9,359 nt of DNA from an uncultured bacterium. GTDB lineage: Bacteria > Verrucomicrobiota > Kiritimatiellia > UBA8416 > CALETX01. Location of the stretch: assembly GCA_937920455.1 (NCBI GenBank), contig CALETX010000442.1, forward strand, positions 1-9,359, written 5' to 3'. The notes beneath the pieces are model-generated. The model searched no databases, had not been told where the DNA came from, and was given only the letters and a program-made list of their open reading frames with translations. Of the stretch, positions 1-6,484 are shown piece by piece; position 1 is the first letter of the stretch, and the number at the start of each line of letters is the position of its first letter. A program made the position numbers and the translations under genes.

Positions 1-523
1 AAAACTCGGTGCTCATGATATCGGCAGCGCAGACAAAGGGTGGCAGTTCAAGGCCGCGGCCGTTGAAGTACTGCCAGACATCGTCGGCGGACTTGAGCGA
101 TGCAACTCTTTCTATAGTTCGGCGGTCCTGGAGGCTGCGGGCCACACCGCTCAGGACCTGGAGATACAGCCCAGGCTGGTCTGAAGGAGCCAGAATGAGC
201 ACGATCACCTTTGCAATGGAGTCTGCAGATGGTCCGAACCTCACACCGGTGGTTGAAGTTGCCATAGCAAGCACGATTCCGGGAAGGTTGTCCATGCGCG
301 CGTGTGGAACGGCGACTGGGTAGCCTGGTACGACAGGAGATGCGCCATTTCCTTTCTCGAAAATGTGCGCTACTATAGAAGAGGCATCCGTGCCTGGGCA
401 ATGCCGAGCGGCAATGGCTGCGAGAGCTTTGATCACCTCATTGCCGTCTGTAAGGGGCGTTTGGCAAAGCACGTCTTCCTTCGCGAACAGCGTGCCGAGT
501 TTGTGATTTGTTTCTCCTCCCAC
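1..523 (-). CDS. PTS EIIA type-2 domain protein with C-terminal CBS domain (C-terminus cut by window edge)
   Basis: Seen: 174 codons read leftward and run off base 1. Residues about 8-155 match the PTS EIIA type-2 (fructose/mannitol/PtsN) fold: VAVPHAR around His74, the expected phosphoacceptor histidine, then IVLAMATSTTGVRF and ILAPSDQPGLYLQVLSGVA. At about residue 166 ADIMSTEF looks like the start of a CBS domain, so the protein is probably EIIA plus CBS. Family knowledge: EIIA-2 domains accept phosphate from HPr or NPr; without sugar-permease domains they usually regulate, for example ion transport. CBS domains bind adenine nucleotides. Start choice: GTG at 523 has AGGTGA (534-529) five bases upstream and suits the promoter at 547-575. 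GTG at 532 is in frame, but its leader would be only about eight bases. It is divergent from the hybrid kinase gene. A role in controlling a transporter encoded further left is inference. Confidence 0.85.
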   Translation of the reverse strand, partial: MGGETNHKLGTLFAKEDVLCQTPLTDGNEVIKALAAIAARHCPGTDASSIVAHIFEKGNGASPVVPGYPVAVPHARMDNLPGIVLAMATSTTGVRFGPSADSIAKVIVLILAPSDQPGLYLQVLSGVARSLQDRRTIERVASLKSADDVWQYFNGRGLELPPFVCAADIMSTEF

Positions 524-546
524 AGAGTTCACCTTTTCAAGACCCT

Positions 547-575
547 TTTATGAAGACAAAAAAGGTGGAGTTCAA
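547..575 (-). promoter_or_regulatory. Sigma70-type promoter of the PTS IIA-CBS gene
   Basis: On the minus strand TTGAAC (575-570) and CATAAA (552-547) are separated by exactly 17 bases. They match the -35 and -10 consensus at 4/6 or better each. The predicted transcript start near 540 gives a leader of about 17 bases before the GTG at 523, enough to hold the AGGTGA ribosome binding site. Predicted by eye only. Confidence 0.5.
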
Positions 576-611
576 GTCGAAAAGACAAGCTAACACTGCC
601 TTGAGATGCCA

Positions 612-666
612 CGACAGCTGGCGGTTCTGTGAACGGTTCATATGTGGCTGTCGCTTCACTTTTTTT
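612..666 (+). promoter_or_regulatory. Nested inverted repeat followed by seven T (possible attenuator)
   Basis: CGACAGC (612-618) is perfectly complementary to GCTGTCG (647-653). In RNA two further G-U pairs (619/646 and 620/645) would make a nine-pair stem. Inside it GTTC (624-627) pairs with GAAC (631-634) around a three-base loop. Six bases after the outer stem comes T7 (660-666). Read rightward this resembles an intrinsic terminator or attenuator in a leader of the hybrid kinase gene, though the T run is further from the stem than usual. No rightward gene precedes it in the window, so simple read-through termination is not needed. It matters only if transcription starts upstream of 612. 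Confidence 0.35.
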
Positions 667-687
667 GTTCAAGAGCGCCCCAGGAAG

Positions 688-705
688 ATGTATTTTGAAA
701 TACAT
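688..705. promoter_or_regulatory. Perfect 18-bp palindrome, candidate operator
   Basis: ATGTATTT (688-695) and AAATACAT (698-705) are perfect inverted repeats around TG, 41 bases before the kinase ATG. A two-base centre is too tight for a stable RNA hairpin, so a DNA site for a dimeric regulator is the better reading. A weak promoter TTGTTC (665-670), 18-base spacer, TGTATT (689-694) would place the -10 inside the palindrome, as expected for a repressor site. I do not recognise the binding family. Confidence 0.45.
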
Positions 706-734
706 GTCTGAAGGCGGGGCTTTTGAAGTCCCCT

Positions 735-739
735 GGGAG
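735..739 (+). promoter_or_regulatory. Ribosome binding site deciding the hybrid kinase start
   Basis: GGGAG lies seven bases before ATG 747, which supports that start over the in-frame TTG at 723. CCCAGG at 679-684 is complementary to CCTGGG at 732-737, which includes the first three bases of this site. GGGG (716-719) can also pair with CCCC (730-733) just beside it, so the site may be partly masked in the mRNA. Confidence 0.55.
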
Positions 740-746
740 CAGAGAG

Positions 747-2969
747 ATGGCTTGGGCGTTCTGGATAGTTGTTGGGTATATGGTCACGATTATTGCCGGC
801 ACGGTCGCGATGTACGTGGCGCTGAGCCGGAAGGAGCGACAATATGCTCGGGAAATTGCGGGCCTTCGTTCCGCACTTCGCAATGAGATAGATCTGCGTC
901 TCCAGAGAGAGGGCGAACTGGAGGCGGGGGAGAAATTTCAAAGACTACTCATTAATCATACTTCCGACATGATCTTTCTATTTCCTGTCGCCGAAGACGG
1001 AATGCCAGGTTCTTTCGTCAAGGTGAACGAGAGCGCATGCCGGCGGCTGGGTTTTGAACGCGATCGTCTCCTGAAAATGAGCATGCCGGACCTTGAGGAA
1101 GTGGAGGCGGCAGGAAAGGGAGTGGGATTCTCGCGGAGCGAGCTTCTGCTAATGTCGGACAAGACGCTCATTGAACGTGAGAATGCCTTGCAGCGCGCTC
1201 ATGTGGAGCATATACTGGAAAAGGGCAGAGTTGTATTTCAGAGGGTCTTCATAGCGGCCGATGGGAGACGGATTCCCGTGGAGGTCACTGCGGAACGTTA
1301 TGATGATGCAAGCGGCAGGCCGGCTATACTTTGCAGTGCAAGGGATGTCAGCGAATGGCGGGCGGTCGAGAAGGCTTTGCATGATACGCAGCAGCGCTTT
1401 CGTGACGTTTTTGCGAACTCGCCTATCGGGATGGCGCTCTGCGACGGCCGGCGAAGACTTACCGGCGTGAACAGGGCTTTCCTCAGAGCTTTCGGTTTGC
1501 CTGACGAGTTCGAACTTTCACGCTTTGACCTTTTCGACAACCCGTTTATTCCTGCGGAACAGAAAGAAGCCATAAAGCGAGGGGAATCCGTGCATTTCGA
1601 GACATGTGTGGATTTTGAGGAAATGAAAAGGCTATACAAGATAGCCACGTCGCGACGGGGGCAAGCCTATTTCGAGATGTACGTTCATGATCTAGGGCAT
1701 GATGAGAACAAGAACATAAGGGGTTACGTGGTGCAGCTCATGGACATCAGCGAGAGGCGGCGCATCGAGCAGGCGCTGATGGAAAGCGAGAGGCAACTGA
1801 GGCAGGCCCAGAAGATGGAGGCGATGGGCACGCTAGCTGGAGGGATTGCGCATGATTTCAACAACATACTCACTCCGATACTTGGCTACACAGAGATGGC
1901 GCTGCATATGTTGCCGGAAAACGACCCGATGCGCGAATTCATGCAGGAGATAGCGAAGGGAAGCTATCGAGCTAAGGAACTGGTCGAACAGATCCTGACA
2001 TTCAGCCGCCGCGCGGAACCGGAAGGAAAGCCGATCCATGTACTTCCGATAGTGAAAGAGGCTCTCAATCTTCTTCGAGCATCCGCCCCTCAGAACATCG
2101 AATTCAGTCGGGTTATAAAAACTCAGAACGACATTGTTGTTGCGGACCCCACTCAGATCCACCAGATCATCATGAACCTCGCCACTAACGCAATTTATGC
2201 CATGAGGGAGAAGGGAGGAACACTTGAGGTGAGGGTTGCAGACTTTGTAGCGGGCTCGTCGCCAGGAAAGGCCGAGTTTCCCAATTTGAAACCCGGCCGT
2301 TACCTTCGGGTTTCGGTTCGGGATACGGGAGTCGGAATAGAGAAAGGCTTATTGGATCGTATTTTTGAGCCGTTTTTTACGACCAAACCGAGGGGAGAGG
2401 GCACAGGCATGGGACTGGCGGTTGTGCATGGCATAGTAGCCAATCTCAAAGGGGACATCCGAGTTGAAAGCGAGGTTGGTATCGGCACAACATTTCATGT
2501 GGCGCTCCCGCTTGTGGAAGGGGCTGCCGCGGAAGGGGCCACAGCGCGTGCAGCGCTGACGGGCGGATCGGAGCAGGTTCTTTTCGTGGACGACGATGAG
2601 GACATCGTCAAGGTTGCCGAACGCATGCTCTCGACCCTTGGCTATCGGCCCACATGTCTTGCCCAGCCGAATGCAGCTCTGAGGCTTTTCAAGATGGAGC
2701 CCGATCAATTTCGCGTTGTGATTACTGACCAGGTTATGCCGGGGATCACAGGGATCGAGCTGGCGCGAGAGATCGGGGCCGTAAAGCCCGACCTGCCGGT
2801 GATTCTCTGCACGTGCTTCAGTGAAGCGCAGACAAGGCAGGAGGCAGAAGCCGCTGGGATCAAATACTTTTTGGGCAAACCGATAATGATGAGGGAGCTT
2901 GCCGACGTGGTGCGCCGGGCTCTGGAGAACTCGCGTGCCGAGAAAATAACTCCCAGGATCGAAGGCTGA
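747..2969 (+). CDS. Membrane-anchored PAS-PAS hybrid histidine kinase with C-terminal receiver
   Basis: A 740-residue sensor kinase. Domains seen: one hydrophobic segment at about 4-26; a charged coiled-coil stretch 28-62; PAS 1 about 63-205 (SDMIFLFP, NESACRRLGFERDRLL, ending ARDVSE); PAS 2 about 212-336 (FANSPIGMALCDG, ending LMDISERRR); HisKA with phosphoacceptor His369 in GGIAHDFNNILTPILGYTEMAL; HATPase with N477/N481, DTGVGI (526-531) and GTGMGLAVVHG (552-562); then a receiver domain about 608-725 with acidic D615-D617, phosphoacceptor Asp661 in TDQVMPG, Thr689 and Lys711 in LGKP. There is no DNA-binding output, and no separate regulator gene adjoins it, so its phosphate probably passes to the receiver and on to an unlinked partner. 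The absence of a sizeable extracytoplasmic loop suggests cytosolic sensing through the PAS domains. Start ATG 747 is chosen for its ribosome binding site. Convergent with the glycohydrolase gene. Confidence 0.93.
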   Translation: MAWAFWIVVGYMVTIIAGTVAMYVALSRKERQYAREIAGLRSALRNEIDLRLQREGELEAGEKFQRLLINHTSDMIFLFPVAEDGMPGSFVKVNESACRRLGFERDRLLKMSMPDLEEVEAAGKGVGFSRSELLLMSDKTLIERENALQRAHVEHILEKGRVVFQRVFIAADGRRIPVEVTAERYDDASGRPAILCSARDVSEWRAVEKALHDTQQRFRDVFANSPIGMALCDGRRRLTGVNRAFLRAFGLPDEFELSRFDLFDNPFIPAEQKEAIKRGESVHFETCVDFEEMKRLYKIATSRRGQAYFEMYVHDLGHDENKNIRGYVVQLMDISERRRIEQALMESERQLRQAQKMEAMGTLAGGIAHDFNNILTPILGYTEMALHMLPENDPMREFMQEIAKGSYRAKELVEQILTFSRRAEPEGKPIHVLPIVKEALNLLRASAPQNIEFSRVIKTQNDIVVADPTQIHQIIMNLATNAIYAMREKGGTLEVRVADFVAGSSPGKAEFPNLKPGRYLRVSVRDTGVGIEKGLLDRIFEPFFTTKPRGEGTGMGLAVVHGIVANLKGDIRVESEVGIGTTFHVALPLVEGAAAEGATARAALTGGSEQVLFVDDDEDIVKVAERMLSTLGYRPTCLAQPNAALRLFKMEPDQFRVVITDQVMPGITGIELAREIGAVKPDLPVILCTCFSEAQTRQEAEAAGIKYFLGKPIMMRELADVVRRALENSRAEKITPRIEG

Positions 2970-2981
2970 TGTTGATCGGGC

Positions 2982-4355
2982 CTATTGCGTGCGGAGGGCG
3001 ACGGCAAGGGCTGTGGTCTGCATCGCCATTTCTGAGAGTTTCGTTTGCTGGTAGCCTGCGACTCCCGAGTGCAAGGTGTCATTAAGGGGAGCGATCCATT
3101 TTGAAGGAAGCGCGGCTGCTCCGAGCATAACGCCCACAACACTGCCTGCAGTTGCGCCGTTGCAATCCGTGTCGAATCCCGGCATAACCGCCATGCAAAT
3201 GGTCGTTTCAAAGTTACCCTTGCCCCAAAGGAGGGCAATGGCGACTATTGACGCATTGCTGATTGTATGGCACCAGGCATGAGGTTGTTCCTCGTTCCAT
3301 TTCACTCGAACGAAGTCCAGAGCTTGCTCATATGTTGCTCCCCGATGGCGCAGGTCCAGCAAACCGCTGATTGCCTCGAAGAGGCGGCTGTTTCCTGGGA
3401 TTTGTGACAGGCCGGTCTTGATAACAGCCTCCGTTTCGTCCAGCACGAAGGCTGCTGCGAGCATGCCGGCCACCCACATTGCTCCATAGATGCCGTTCTT
3501 TACGTGGCTGATCGAGGCGTCGCGCCATGCGAATTCGGCTGCTCGTGTTGGATTCATGGGGTTTACATAGCCATAAATATCGGCGCGTATCTGTGCGCCG
3601 ATCCATTCCCGGTAAGGATTGCGGAACGATGCCGAATAGGGCGGGGGTATGCCAGCTATGAGGTTCTTGTAAGCTACGCGCTCGGCTGTGCAAACGTGGA
3701 GAATGGGTATGTTTGCCAGCCAAAAGCGCGCCACATCCTCCGGAGAAAAGACGGCCCCTTTTTCTTTCAGCAACGCAAGGCCGGCAACCGTGTAGTTTGT
3801 GTCGTCGTCCTCGACCATTCCGTTTATGCTCTCCTCGTAAACGGAACGGTTGTTGAGATCCATTCCGCATTCCTGGGCCACTTGTTCGGACGCATGGAGG
3901 GAAGCGTACCTGGCAAGAGGCCAGCGGTTCTGTGAGCGCAGGAACTTTTCAATTTGCCGGCTTCTTTTTCCTTCGAACGGCTTGCCGAGCAGACAGCCGC
4001 AGCAGCGTCCCAACCAGCCTCCCAAGATTTTGTCATGTAGGGCCGACTCGGATAGGTCTGATATGGGAAAGTTGGTGGAGGGTGGTCGTTCCGCCCGAAT
4101 GCCGGCAAGGTCCGAGGGTTCGACGTAGCTGTGGCCTGCTAGAATAGGCAGGTTCTGAACGCGGTCCAGGAGCAATTCCGCCCTGCGTTGCGCAAGATCG
4201 TCTGAAAGGTCCAGCGCCATGACCTTGTCGAACTCATCACGCAGGGGAGACATATCCCTTCCTTCGTCGGCTGCCTGCTGGAGTTCAATCGAGAGATCGG
4301 TCCTTGTTAAGAAAAGCCATGGAACATTTGCCCAGTTTTTTCGCAATGAGAGCAT
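2982..4355 (-). CDS. ADP-ribosylglycohydrolase family protein (DraG/ARH type)
   Basis: 457 residues from ATG 4355. The ARH core starts about residue 104. ILGGWLGRCCGCLLGKPFEG (110-129) is the family's first helix motif. EDDDTNYT (182-189) supplies the first metal-binding acid cluster, KNGIYGAMWVAGM is at 286-298, and GFDTDCNGATAGSVVGVMLG (393-412) contains the second metal pair, Asp395 and Asp397. All expected dimetal ligands of this fold appear present, so it is probably active. Known family reaction: Mg- or Mn-dependent removal of ADP-ribose from protein side chains or small molecules; the substrate here cannot be read. Residues 1-100 are an extra N-terminal region (VPWLFLTRTDLSIELQQAAD...) outside the core. 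The in-frame TTG at 4430 would add 25 arginine-rich residues but coincides with a likely -35 box, so it is rejected. GGAGGGG lies ten bases upstream of the ATG. No ADP-ribosyltransferase gene is visible nearby. Confidence 0.9.
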   Translation of the reverse strand: MLSLRKNWANVPWLFLTRTDLSIELQQAADEGRDMSPLRDEFDKVMALDLSDDLAQRRAELLLDRVQNLPILAGHSYVEPSDLAGIRAERPPSTNFPISDLSESALHDKILGGWLGRCCGCLLGKPFEGKRSRQIEKFLRSQNRWPLARYASLHASEQVAQECGMDLNNRSVYEESINGMVEDDDTNYTVAGLALLKEKGAVFSPEDVARFWLANIPILHVCTAERVAYKNLIAGIPPPYSASFRNPYREWIGAQIRADIYGYVNPMNPTRAAEFAWRDASISHVKNGIYGAMWVAGMLAAAFVLDETEAVIKTGLSQIPGNSRLFEAISGLLDLRHRGATYEQALDFVRVKWNEEQPHAWCHTISNASIVAIALLWGKGNFETTICMAVMPGFDTDCNGATAGSVVGVMLGAAALPSKWIAPLNDTLHSGVAGYQQTKLSEMAMQTTALAVALRTQ

Positions 4356-4401
4356 TTTCCTGGTGCCCCTCCGCCGCGCGGACAATGCGGAAAGCACAAG
4401 C

Positions 4402-4430
4402 CTCGTAGCGTTATCGCTGCGAAACGTCAA
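4402..4430 (-). promoter_or_regulatory. Candidate promoter of the glycohydrolase gene with a dyad in its spacer
   Basis: On the minus strand TTGACG (4430-4425), 17 bases, then TACGAG (4407-4402). The -35 is strong (5/6) and the -10 weak (3/6). The predicted start near 4395 gives a leader of about 40 bases to ATG 4355. An imperfect inverted repeat overlaps the spacer and -10: GTAGCG (4405-4410), TTAT, CGCTGC (4415-4420), 5 of 6 arm positions matching. A regulator bound there would block the promoter; inference only. Confidence 0.35.
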
Positions 4431-4523
4431 GCAGGAGTTTAGACAGGGTTTTCATGGAATGGATAAGGCTGGACGCCGCGCAGGGGGCTTTGCCGCGGCT
4501 GGCGTGTTATTGACCGCCTTCTC

Positions 4524-5195
4524 ATGCCCAGTTATGCTCAACCAGATCTCGATGCAAAGGCTGGAAGAAAAGCGCCTCCGCAAACGTTGTTAAATATGGG
4601 AAAAGTTGATCCAGCAATCGAAGGGGGAAAGAGTTCCGGCTCCGTGCCGGCGGATTTCCGTGCCGTAATGGAGGTTATCGTGGCGGAGCACGAAAAGGCG
4701 CTATTGCGCTATGCAGCCCGGCTCTTGAATGACTCCACAGCAGCTCAGGATGTTGTTCAGAACGCTTTCATCAAGCTGTTTCGCCGGGGCGCTGGTTCGA
4801 TGCCTCCTAAAGATCAGATCAAATGCTGGCTCTTTCGGGTTACGCATAATGAGGCGATAGACCATCTGCGTAGGGAATTGCGCCTCAGGATTCTTCACCA
4901 GAAGCACCTGGATTCGCAAACGGTGGAACAGACTGACGGAAGCGGGGATGACATGACTCTGGAGGAAAAGCGGGAGCTTGTGCTGAAACTGGTTGCCCGG
5001 CTTCATCCTCGCGAAAGGCAGGTGCTGCTTCTGAGGCTGGACAATGGTCTATCTTATCAGGAAATCGCCGCCGCGACTGGCAGGAGTGTCGGAAGTGTCG
5101 GCAATCTTCTTCACCACGCTGTGAAGAAAATGTCGCGTCTTATGATCCGTCACGGAGTAATCCGCCGACTGCCGAATGTGGAGAATGCATCATGA
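4524..5195 (+). CDS. RNA polymerase ECF-type (sigma-70 family, extracytoplasmic function) sigma factor
   Basis: 223 residues from ATG 4524. Sigma region 2 spans about 51-119: EKALLRYAARLLNDSTAAQDVVQNAFIKLF, then CWLFRVTHNEAIDHLRRE, with the usual core-binding and -10-recognition helices. After a short acidic linker, region 4 spans about 148-203: HPRERQVLLLRLDNGLSYQEIAAATGRSVGSVGNLL, a helix-turn-helix for the -35 element. Regions 1 and 3 are absent, as in ECF sigmas. The start is uncertain. An alternative ATG at 4596 removes 24 poorly conserved residues, and neither ATG has a clear Shine-Dalgarno sequence. The next gene begins inside its stop codon (ATGA), which marks a translationally coupled sigma/anti-sigma operon. 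The ECF group cannot be assigned by eye. Confidence 0.92.
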   Translation: MPSYAQPDLDAKAGRKAPPQTLLNMGKVDPAIEGGKSSGSVPADFRAVMEVIVAEHEKALLRYAARLLNDSTAAQDVVQNAFIKLFRRGAGSMPPKDQIKCWLFRVTHNEAIDHLRRELRLRILHQKHLDSQTVEQTDGSGDDMTLEEKRELVLKLVARLHPRERQVLLLRLDNGLSYQEIAAATGRSVGSVGNLLHHAVKKMSRLMIRHGVIRRLPNVENAS

Positions 5196-6469
5196 GGTGC
5201 GTCAGAAACAGGTCTCTTCTGACCAGATATGCCTTGGGCGAAGTTGACGAAAGTCTCTCGCGTGAAATTGAGCGACATCTTGAACAATGTCCGGCTTGCA
5301 GGGCGGAATTTGCGTATGTAAAAGAGGCCGTGAGTGTGTTGAGAGACGCACTTGTTACACCCGATGCGTTTCCTGAAGCACTTGGTCCGGAGCGGAAGAA
5401 GGCCATCTGGCGCAGCGTTGAAAGCGATGAGGGGACATCGCCTTCGGCAATCCGATGGATTTTTGACAGCCATCCTGTTCTTGCGCGCGCGGCCGCAGTT
5501 GTTGTGCTGGCTGCGCTGGCGGCGGGCGCCGTAATCTTTTCATTTCCTTCCAGGAGGCGAACGGCGGCGCCATCGGCGAAGGAGATTGCTGACGGTGTTT
5601 CATTGCTTACGCCTGAGCCTGGGAGTCAGGACGCTGAGCAGTCTAAGAGTGAAGACTCGTTTGCGGTGCCGTCTGCCGTATCGTCATTGCCAGTACGCCC
5701 TGATGTAACAAAGGGCGTGAAGGGGTTGGGGGAAGAGGAATCTGAAAATATTGAGAAGCAGGCCGTGTCGCTTGGCGTAAATAAGAGCGATGGTGTCGCC
5801 GTTCCGCCAGAGTCGCCGGCTTTGGCACAGGACATGACGGTGGGCGAGTCCGCTTTTGATCGGGAATTGCTTCGCAATGAGTCGGCTCAGGATGCATTGA
5901 CGCATGATGAGCAGGAAGGTCGGGTGGCGGCGCCTGCGGAGATTGGAGGGATTGCTGAAGCCGAGCGCGCCTCTTATGCGGGGCGGCGCGAGAAGGATAT
6001 GGCCGCGCTTGGATTTCGGGCAGACGGTGAGGGGAAAGTTGGAAGAAAGGAGGCTTTGGAGAGAGATGCAGTGACATTGAATGTGCTTGCAACCGTGCGG
6101 CGCGAGGAGCCGGAGAGCAAACTTGCTCGCATGGGAACAGGACCGCAAAAGTCGCGGCGGTCGGAGGCCGTGGAATGGCAGAAGCGTGTTTATCGGATCC
6201 GTGCAGAACATCTCCGCGTTTCTGCAACCGACGCGGAAACGATCAGAAGGTATCTTGAGAAAAGGGGTGTTTCCTGGCCCGATGGGTCCGCCATGGCTTT
6301 GGATGCGGATGCAAAAATTCTTGTGGTGAGCAACACGGTTGTCAATCTTGACCGCCTGGAGGAAATTGCGGCTGATTTGGCGCGGCGACTGGTCATGGGT
6401 GGGGGATCTGGCGTGGTCGTTGAAAAGCCAGCGGCATCAGAGGCGGCCGAGACCGGCGGGAGCAACTAG
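5192..6469 (+). CDS. Zinc-finger membrane anti-sigma factor with long linker and C-terminal STN-like domain
   Basis: 425 residues. N-terminus: LLTRYALGEVDESL followed by HLEQCPACRAEF, giving the zinc anti-sigma pattern His29-x3-Cys33-x2-Cys36. One hydrophobic segment at about 98-118 (ARAAAVVVLAALAAGAVIFSF) is the likely membrane anchor. Residues about 125-330 are low-complexity, rich in Ala, Glu, Ser and Arg, with no recognisable fold. Residues about 333-402 (VYRIRAEHL..., IRRYLEKRGVSWPDG, ILVVSNTVVNLDRLEEI) look like the small alpha-beta domain found at the N-terminus of secretins and in Verrucomicrobia-type envelope proteins; this match is from memory and tentative. Family knowledge: the zinc finger sequesters the partner sigma until a signal releases it. 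The ATG overlaps the sigma stop codon, so coupled expression and partnership are likely. It is far longer than ordinary anti-sigma factors (about 80-250 residues). Confidence 0.8.
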   Translation: MRCVRNRSLLTRYALGEVDESLSREIERHLEQCPACRAEFAYVKEAVSVLRDALVTPDAFPEALGPERKKAIWRSVESDEGTSPSAIRWIFDSHPVLARAAAVVVLAALAAGAVIFSFPSRRRTAAPSAKEIADGVSLLTPEPGSQDAEQSKSEDSFAVPSAVSSLPVRPDVTKGVKGLGEEESENIEKQAVSLGVNKSDGVAVPPESPALAQDMTVGESAFDRELLRNESAQDALTHDEQEGRVAAPAEIGGIAEAERASYAGRREKDMAALGFRADGEGKVGRKEALERDAVTLNVLATVRREEPESKLARMGTGPQKSRRSEAVEWQKRVYRIRAEHLRVSATDAETIRRYLEKRGVSWPDGSAMALDADAKILVVSNTVVNLDRLEEIAADLARRLVMGGGSGVVVEKPAASEAAETGGSN

Positions 6470-6484
6470 GTGAGGGCAGGCCCG

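Larger units (their letters stand above)
533..746. other. Divergent intergenic region rich in inverted repeats
   Basis: No gene is credible here. Short open frames on both strands lack family resemblance and good start signals. The region holds the leftward promoter (547-575), a direct repeat CGGTTC at 622-627 and 634-639, a nested inverted repeat (612-653) with a T run (660-666), a perfect palindrome (688-705), a GC-rich small hairpin (716-733) and the kinase Shine-Dalgarno (735-739). The density of dyads is well above the other intergenic gaps in the window. Confidence 0.7.

Noticed and set aside
48..401. 117-codon minus-strand frame in the PTS region
   Set aside because: The neighbouring minus-strand frame gives a clear PTS EIIA sequence with the active-site histidine; this one gives an arginine-rich nonsense product.
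2967..2985. Bidirectional terminator between the convergent kinase and glycohydrolase genes
   Set aside because: The gap is only 12 bases and no stem with a T run is visible; GATCG is repeated in direct, not inverted, orientation.
4353..4430. Longer glycohydrolase start at TTG 4430
   Set aside because: The extra 25 residues are arginine-rich and the TTG coincides with a good -35 hexamer (TTGACG); ATG 4355 has upstream GGAGG-like sequence.
4475..4499. Stem GCCGCG/CGCGGC with 13-base loop before the sigma gene
   Set aside because: Perfect six-pair arms, but a GC-only stem of this length is common by chance at this base composition, and no T run or other signal accompanies it.
4219..4593. 124-codon plus-strand frame spanning the glycohydrolase start and the sigma upstream region
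   Set aside because: It overlaps both the conserved N-terminus of the glycohydrolase and the sigma gene, shows no recognisable domain, and mirrors the real genes.
5643..6227. 194-codon proline- and histidine-rich frame on the minus strand over the anti-sigma gene
   Set aside because: It mirrors the low-complexity linker of the real gene; composition is skewed and no start signal is seen.
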